From Filosporella fistucella (taxonomy: Eukaryota > Ascomycota > Leotiomycetes > Helotiales): 64,000 nucleotides of DNA. The notes beneath the pieces were generated by a model, which was not told the DNA's origin, did no database searches, and saw only the letters and a list, made by a program, of their open reading frames with translations. A program made the translations under genes and the position numbers. The stretch covers positions 2,790,001 through 2,854,000 of the forward strand of contig JAQJZZ010000014.1 of the NCBI GenBank assembly GCA_030077755.1, written 5' to 3'. This document shows positions 57,378 through 64,000 of this stretch, one piece after another (the stretch's first letter is position 1; every line of letters begins with the position of its first letter).

Positions 57378-59028
57378 TTACTTGCCGCCTGAGAACTGCA
57401 CTACAGCCCATTTTCCATTCCACGCCCACTCTCTCGCTCCACTCTTTCCACCACCCCCTGGCATCGCACGCAATTCCTCATCTTGACCTGGTTTCAAGCC
57501 TACGACAACATCTGCTTTGCATGTTCGTAGCGAAAGAATATTGACCCCCGATCCTGAGCCCATGGGACCGATTGCTGTTGTGAATGGTGTTGTTGGGTCC
57601 CAGAGAGCCTAGTCTGTTAGTGTTGAAAATTTTCTCTGACTCTCCTGACTTACATCTCCTGTGAGCTTCCGATAATTGAGATCACCCTTGAAAATGACAA
57701 GTTCACTTTGCTTCAAATCCTCATGAAGCGAAGGTGCAGATGTCGGAAGTCTCCAGTAACTTCCGCCCTCTGTCCAAAAGTTGTTCGGTCGCAGTGTCAA
57801 TTGTCCTTCAGCATGGAAATTACCCCACTCCTGGAACAAGAAAGAAAGTTCGGATTCTTCCTTCTGAGCCAATGGCTCTGGAGTCTTTCCATTTCGAGCC
57901 TCATCTTCTGATGGGGTCGAGTAAAAGTTCTGAGCTGTAGCCAAAGCATTAAGGAGGGCTCCAAAATCTGCTGGTAGAACGTCCGACACAAACCAAGGGA
58001 TGGACTTTGGGTGCAGAACAACATTTGTCGCAAGTCCGGCAGAGAGCAAGAATCCGGCGAGGATAAGGTCAACGTAGAGCTCGAAACCGGCATTGTCGAG
58101 AACAATGTCCACCCTTCTCTCCTTCTTCCCATCTTTCTTCGCCTTCTTCAAAACATCGTATGCCACCTCCAAATCATTCACAAGGATATTCTTTTCGGAT
58201 GCCTTTCTTGCTTCGGAACCTTGTAGTTTTTGAATATCCTCGTATGTGAGTGAGGTCAAAAGTGATAAATCTGTAGCATTTCCCCACAAGCAGATTTCAC
58301 ACATCTCCATGAATAGAATCTTCTCTGCTTCATCGACTTCCTCCGCTGACTTTCCATCTTTCTTCTCCATCTGTGTTATGAGTTCGTGGTATCTTGCAGC
58401 TAATTCGAGGACAGCAGGTCGAGAGGAACGAAATGTTGACATCTTCTGACGTGCGAATATATCGTAGGATTTCCAATGTTTGGAGAGGGAGAAAGATGTT
58501 GCGATGCGCCTGTGGCCATTAATTTTTATCAGACTCTTGAATTTGAAGCATACCGATAGAGGTAGCATTCTGCATAAAGCCATGGGACGTTAAACCACGA
58601 AGGGTTTCCCAATTGCTCCAGTTCACTGTTGTACCCAGCAATATCGGGTTTGCCATCATCGGGAATTGGCCTAAATGAATCAGCGCTTGTGCCAGTAAAG
58701 GAGCAATGCCCATACGTTAACTTTCGATCATGCTGCAGCTCATACTTCAGCTTTGCGATATCCTCAATTATGCGCTTCCCCTCTGTTCTCTTTTCATCTT
58801 CTTTCGTCTCTGCAACAGCGCGATGAACATCGTCAATCGCTCCAGTCTCCCTCGTCAGCACAATTTATTTGTAGATCCATCCTGCTCACAATTATAACTG
58901 GCCATCGATCTCTGGCAGATGTGTAGCCAAAAGAAGTCTTGTCTGAAGTTGTAGATGGCGCTGCAGATGTCAGTATTGTGTTGTTGCCGGTGGCATAGCT
59001 CCTTACGTGTTTTAGTATCGTATTCCAT
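57378..59028 (-). CDS. ARMT1-type DUF89 damage-control phosphatase
   Basis: Six exons: 59028..59007, 58960..58890, 58846..58716, 58670..58554, 58509..57654, 57608..57378; introns 43-46 bp, all phases close, 475 residues. The first exon encodes only MEYDTKT plus one base. Splicing gives SARDRWPVIITGAIDDVHRA, HDRKLTPIPDDGKPDIAGYN and LYAECYLYRRIATSF, the fixed N-terminal signatures of the family. Metal/substrate residues lie in DIVLDNAGFELYVDL (Asp252, Asn253) and in FKGDLNYRKLTGD (387-399). DUF89 subfamily III proteins (human ARMT1, yeast YMR027W) are metal-dependent phosphatases acting on damaged or over-phosphorylated metabolites such as fructose-1-phosphate; carboxyl methyltransferase activity has also been reported for ARMT1. 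Cytosolic, length typical. Confidence 0.92.
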
Positions 59029-60313
59029 TTTGTTGGGTTTACAAATATGAGAATACGACAACAGTATGGCGACTTGATATAGAGTCCCGCGCGACGCGTT
59101 ATTGTCTCAAGATTTCGAAGCGTCGTCTCGAAGCTGAGTCTATTGTGGAATAATTGTCGTCAACGTTTTGGCTTGATTGGCTTCTATGTTTTGCCTCGAG
59201 ATGGTGGGGTGGAGGGGCATTCGGCTTAGTCAGCGGTATTAGAAGAGGTGGACATTGACGTCTAATTTTATCGAAATCCATTCTTTCCTTCCTCTGCAAC
59301 AATCAATCCACTTTCATTCCCCTTGTTAGCACGTTTTCCACTTTCGATTATTTTACCCATTTGTTCAGCAGTTTCCCAATTGATCGCCATATTCAAGTTA
59401 AAAAGCTTGAATCGCTTGTCAATATATATTCTGGCTCCTGAAGCAATCCGCTCGTATAGGGGGAAACATAGGCCATAGTCGTTTATCATTGCAAAGAAGA
59501 TGCTCATGCTGCTGATCACGCAAGGCGGGTAGGTGTGTTGCGTCAAGTTAGCTATCGTCTCTGCTCTCCATCTCGATCAGAACTGAATCCCGCACGAGCC
59601 AGTGCGTGCAAGGCCGTATCCCTACTCTTTCAAGCCGCTCAGAGTCTCCATTTATAAGCTCCACCATACCAAAATCTTGACTCGTGGCTGTTATAGTACA
59701 AGTTTTCTGGCAAGTCGGGCTCATTATAGGATTAGTTCAAGTTAGATCAGAGCCGTGTCTTGAGAGGCTCGGGCCAGCCAACCTGCCAGATGCCAGCTTT
59801 CCAGAATGTCGTAAGGTATCCTGAATAACTACTAACTCTGTCGGAGAAGTTTTACTCTCTTTAAATAGGAGCTGTAAGTCCCACTTCTTTTATCTTTTAT
59901 GTACTTGATCTTTGGTGGGAGATTGGTCGTCCAACCATTCCCCACGTTGACGGAAAAACGTTTCCCGCATTTGCCCAAATCTCTCGCAGTATCGAAACCC
60001 CGCAAGCGGTATGCTTGCCTGCTATACGTGCCTTGTGGAGGTATCTGGGGGGATGTTGGACTCCACACTCCCCAAAGTTTGGCACATCTTATTCCCCTAT
60101 TATGCACTCTCTCCGCTCTTGGTTGAATGTTTCCCCGGACTGCTCGAGCGAGTCAAGTATTCAAATTGAGGTATATAAAAACTCAGCCAAGAGTGTGGCT
60201 TTCGAAATCCCATCAGGTACTTGACTTCCAAGAACGCCAAACGCTTATCTGCTGTATCGAATTTTCAATTGGTTTGTTTTACTTGTGCCCAGACATAACC
60301 TTCCTACCGAGCC
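59029..60313. promoter_or_regulatory. Divergent intergenic region, ~1.3 kb
   Basis: Separates the start codons of the DUF89 phosphatase (-) and the sugar transporter (+). No ORF with support. A TTTAAATAGG near 59858 and CGG-containing stretches are present, but none can be tied to a known regulator. Confidence 0.45.
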
Positions 60314-61981
60314 ATGATTCAACTTCGAGGGGAGAAGCTTGGCTTCGCACGAATTCTCATGGTTGTAGTACCTGCCTTCCTTCTCTATGGCTATAATCAA
60401 TCTGCAATTGGTGGTGTGCTGAGCTTCACCCCGTTCATCAAACAATTTCCTCGCATAAATACAGCAACCACTGAGGGCCACCAGAAGTCGGAGAATGCTC
60501 TTATTCAGGGTAAAGATATGCGTACATTTTGTTGGGCTTACACGAACTCTGCTAAATCTCTTCATCAGGAACCGTTGTTGCAATCTATACAATTGGTTGT
60601 CTCATAGGAGCCCTCGCTTCATCGTATGTGGCAAACCCACTTGGTCGCAGGCTGGCTCTCATCATCTTTGCCTTGATTGCTGCTGTCGGTACAGTCATTC
60701 AAGGGACTTCATTCAATCTCGGTCAACTTGTCGCTGGACGAATCATATCTGGTCTTGGTGTAGGGGGTATCAATACGGTTGTTCCAGTCTGGCAGGCTGA
60801 GAGCTCCAAGCCCAAGAACCGTGGTAAGAATGTCGTTGTCATTGGGATATTCATCGCATCTGGAGTTGCGATGGCAAGCTGGGTCAATTTCGGATTATCG
60901 TACCGCCAAGGGACCTCACTCTGTTGGAGACTTCCATTAATGCTTCCTGTCATCTTCTGCGCCATGATTTGTGCGTCAACTTTCTTGTTCCCAGAATCTC
61001 CTCGATGGCTAGTGCAGAAAGGGAGGATCGAAGAAGCGACTGTGGTCATTTCAGTTCTCGAGGATCTGCCGCTCAATTCCGAGCATATTACCATTGAGAT
61101 CGACTTTATTCGACAAGGATGTAGTAGCGATGCAGTCCGAGAACGAGGGTTTTTCGATCTCTTCAAGACTGGGCGGGAAAGACTTCTATACCGGACAAGT
61201 CTGTCAATTCTAATCAATTTTTGTGCGCAGATGACAGGTACGAAGCCCTAAGATTTTGACCGTCGAGGGTTCATACTAATTTTATAACACAGGTGCGAAT
61301 GTCATTACTTACTACGCCACCACTATCTTCAGAGAGTCTCTCGGGTTTCAAAAGCATGAGGCATCCGTCTTGGCCGCCGGACTTCTGTCCTGGAAAATTG
61401 TAGCAGCTTCCCTTGCATACTATTATATTGATCGGGCAGGTCGCAAGCCTCTTTTTATGGTCTCAGGGGGAGGTATGGGTATATCTATGCTATGCTTGGC
61501 GGTCAGTGTTGGCCTTCTCGAGCACTCCGGTGCAGGCATAACAGCAACATTTTTCCTGTTTACATTCATGTTCTTCTTCCCTCTTGGCTTTCTCGGATCA
61601 AACTTTTTGTATGGCACTGAGATCGCTCCGCAAGAATTGCGAGCTCAGCTCTCTGCCGTCGGTACAGCTGCACATTGGCTGTTCAATTTTGTCATTGCAG
61701 AGGTCACGCCAGTTGCCTTTGCGAGCATTGGATATAGATACTACATTGTTTATGCATGTACTGGGATTTCAGTTCCCTTTCTGGTATACTTCTTGTTCCC
61801 TGAGACTAATGGACGATCTTTGGAAGAGATGGACAGGATATTCTCTGAGCCACAGCATTGGTGGCAAGTGACTGGAGCGGCTCGACGTCTTGCCAGAGGG
61901 GTTATGGAGGAGGTGGAGAATATGGAGGAGAAGAATGAGCGAATTGATCATGTTGAAAAGGCTTCTGACGAATCAGCATGA
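60314..61981 (+). CDS. MFS sugar transporter
   Basis: Three exons: 60314..60509, 60569..61237, 61293..61981; introns 59 and 55 bp, phase-consistent, 517 residues. Twelve hydrophobic segments can be traced. Sugar-porter signatures are in place: NPLGRRLALIIF after TM2 (the GRR loop), FPESPRWLVQKGRIEEA after TM6, DRAGRKPLF after TM8, and FLFPETNGRSLEEMD after TM12. It belongs to the fungal hexose/quinate-type sugar porters at the plasma membrane; the particular sugar cannot be inferred. The short N-terminus and the acidic C-terminal tail (MEEVENMEEKNERIDHVEKA) are cytosolic. A regulator gene starts 414 bp downstream on the same strand, a common pairing for inducible sugar uptake. Confidence 0.9.
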
Positions 61982-62064
61982 TTTAGAGCAATGAGTTAAT
62001 GTGAATATGGTTATTTTCAACACAATGTAGAGCTGTATTTATAAACGTCCGATCTGTCCCATGG

Positions 62065-62090
62065 TAGGGCTTTAGACTAGGGCTTTAGAC
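62065..62090 (+). repeat. 13-bp tandem duplication
   Basis: TAGGGCTTTAGAC repeated exactly twice in the 3' flank of the transporter gene. Confidence 0.8.
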
Positions 62091-62394
62091 AAATAAAAGT
62101 GCATAAAAATTGTTTTTACCTCAATCAACCAGTAAGACCGAGTGAATAAAGGCATACCCTTTACCAGATCAGTTCTGACGTTCTATGATATCGACCAAGG
62201 TAGATTAGCTCATATAAAGGGGGCGGGCTGGTTGTCGTTCGCAATGGAGGCTTTTGTAGGCACTAGTACCCCACAATTAATTTCAACCCAGGCTTCGGTT
62301 CCCCGCAGGTCCCATCTTGAATTCTCCAACCTTACACCAAAAGTATCTTCGACATAACTTTCCTGTGTTCAACTCAGACTCTCGGTACATTTTA

Positions 62395-64000
62395 ATGGAG
62401 TCAAATTCGCCACCGGAGAATGGTCCGGCACAGAAAAGGCGTCGCCAGTCAAGCATTTCAGCAACGCGATCAGCCCGATCTGTTGACCCGTCCAGTCCTG
62501 CTTGTACGGAGCTGGGACACATGAGATCCGATGTCACGGGCTCGACCAGCTTTGTTGGCAGTGGGAGCGGTATCTATTTCGTGAGAACTGTACGATCTGC
62601 TCTGGCGCGGAATATCAGCTTGGATACTGAGGCAATTGACACTGAAATGGTCCCTGGCGAAGATGACCGGATCCAGGAGAGAAGAGAAAACTCACCCAAT
62701 GCAAAATATCTTTGGCGGGCGGAGGAGGTCAACTTCGCCAGTCCAGGGCAAGACCAGGAACAACGAGAAGCAACATTCTCCATTACCTTTGAGGATTTGG
62801 TGCAATGGAGTAAGCCATACTTCAACCTTTGGCATCCTCCGTTCCCGTTTCTTCACGCACCAACAATACTCGGCCTGTTTGATAGGATCTCTTTGCACGG
62901 CCTTTCTCATTTGAGCGTTACTGAGGCCATAATTGTTCGTTCTATTCTATCAATCTCTCTGGCAGATCGTCGTCAAATGCCTCGAGAAAATCTACGGCCT
63001 GTGCCCGCAAATCTGATCTACAATACCATTGATGAGGCGATCTCGTGCCTATCACCTGTGTTGATGCAGTCGTCAACAATATCAGGCATACAGGCGACTA
63101 TGAGTGTCCAGGTCTTCCTAATTTCGATATTGCGTCTCAATACAGCGTCAAGATTTGGTGGTCTGATTGTACGAATTGCATATCATCTTGGAATCCATCG
63201 TTGCCCTGCACGCTACACACAATTTACAATAGCTGAGGCTGACATACGTCGAAGAATCTTCTGGTCAATCTACTCTCTAGAAAGATTCCTGGCCCAGTCT
63301 CTGGGACTGCCAATTGATCTCAAAGATGACGACATTGATGTCTGCCTTCCTCTCAACGAGATCCATCATAAATCGGAAAGCGACAATGCACCAGCTCCGG
63401 GTCATCGTCTCTTCCTCCTTCCTACATTTCTTGCTCGAAGCAGCAAGATCAAAGGTTTGATCCTCGAGCTTCGCCATATCTCAGTCAACAATCGAATAGC
63501 CGACCCAGATCAAGTTTCTCACATCGATTCCGAGATATCTAAATGGTGGAACGAGGTACAGGACCTCGTAGATCCAGAAGATGACTATGGGGACTCAGCT
63601 GTCAGCTCACGCCCCAGAATTATATTGAATCCATCTCATAGGGTGTTACTTATCTTGCAAAAGCATGAGTCTGTGATTCTGTTAAATCGACCTGTCATCA
63701 CTTCAGGACACAACAGTTATGCAATTGCGGCAGCAATGCAGAAGTGTATTGAGGCATCGAAAGCCATTGTCTCGATAGTCTACCAGTACATACAAGAGAG
63801 TAGGAGGCATGGCGACTCATTGGACGGCCGTATTCAAAATCCTTTGGTTTGGCCTGGTTTTACGTGGTGTGTGTGGATGAGGTTCGGGATTCTGCTTCCT
63901 TCAAACATACCACAGACTAACATTCACGAAGTGGCTTGATTTTGCTGTATGCGGCATCTAACGGCTTCTATTCTGTAGAAACAGCGCAAAGGCAAGTATG
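62395..64000 (+). CDS. Fungal_trans-domain regulator without Zn2Cys6 cluster (3' partial)
   Basis: Exons 62395..63881 and 63932..>64000; the 50-bp intron (GTTCGG donor, GACTAAC branch, CGAAG acceptor) joins GFTWCVWM to SGLILLYAASNGFYSVETAQ, the classical ending of the fungal-specific TF domain core. The protein starts MESNSPPENGPAQKRRRQSS, a basic, disordered N-terminus; no Zn2Cys6 cluster is present in the frame or in any short upstream frame that I could splice to it. Fungal_trans signatures run from ~140: WHPPFPFLHAPTILGLFDRI, VSVQVFLISILRLNTA-like, RIAYHLGIHRCPARYT, RRRIFWSIYSLERFLAQSLG. Such cluster-less proteins may act as co-regulators. It is downstream of, and parallel to, the sugar transporter. 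The 3' end lies beyond the window. Confidence 0.82.

Overview
This is nuclear DNA of a filamentous ascomycete. The evidence is many short introns of 42-73 bp with GTRNGT donors, CTRAY branch sites and YAG acceptors, plus fungal-only families: CFEM, Zn2Cys6, Fungal_trans, DUF7053, fungal S10 carboxypeptidase and the fungal ubiquitin-like-domain proteins. The gene repertoire suggests Leotiomycetes (Helotiales), but that is inference. There is no bacterial, phage, CRISPR or rRNA content, and I found no convincing tRNA.

Layout. 0-7.3 kb: 3' part of a NIPA-type Mg2+ transporter (+), two unrecognised proteins (+, one with a duplicated ~100-bp promoter block), a C29 homopolymer, and a secreted single-TM protein (-). 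7.3-18.2 kb: gene-poor, with an unrecognised acidic protein, a decayed ~45-bp repeat array at about 13.0-13.8 kb, and a repeat-containing gene interrupted by a frame change and a stop (15.0-17.6 kb). 18.2-27.8 kb: Sec72 (-), a stand-alone acyl-CoA/thioester-reductase-like protein (-), a DUF7053 protein (+), a secreted S10 carboxypeptidase (-) and a Zn2Cys6 regulator (-). 27.8-32.7 kb has no convincing intact gene. 32.7-46.7 kb: a CFEM GPI-anchored protein (-), an eight-exon 1742-residue ankyrin protein with a nucleotidyltransferase-like N-terminal block (-), a mitochondrial-type NADH kinase with a GC-AG intron (-), and a divergent HX4D acyltransferase (+). 46.7-57.1 kb: a damaged ubiquitin-like-domain gene, a secreted GH5 glycosidase (-), a small secreted cysteine protein (+), a secreted jacalin/aerolysin-type protein (+) and a Pro/Gln-rich repeat protein (+). 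57.3-64 kb: an ARMT1-type DUF89 phosphatase (-), a sugar transporter (+) and, downstream of it, a Fungal_trans regulator without a zinc cluster (+, runs off the right edge).

For the spliced genes I worked out splice sites by hand and checked that intron phases close the frame; these models are internally consistent but not supported by transcript data. The window is mostly ordinary chromosomal housekeeping genes interleaved with secreted or surface proteins (S10, CFEM, GH5, small Cys protein, aerolysin-like) that could serve saprotrophic or host-associated growth. The only plausible functional pairing by position is the sugar transporter with its neighbouring regulator. Nothing looks like a multi-gene biosynthetic cluster: the reductase at 19.2-20.4 kb stands alone.
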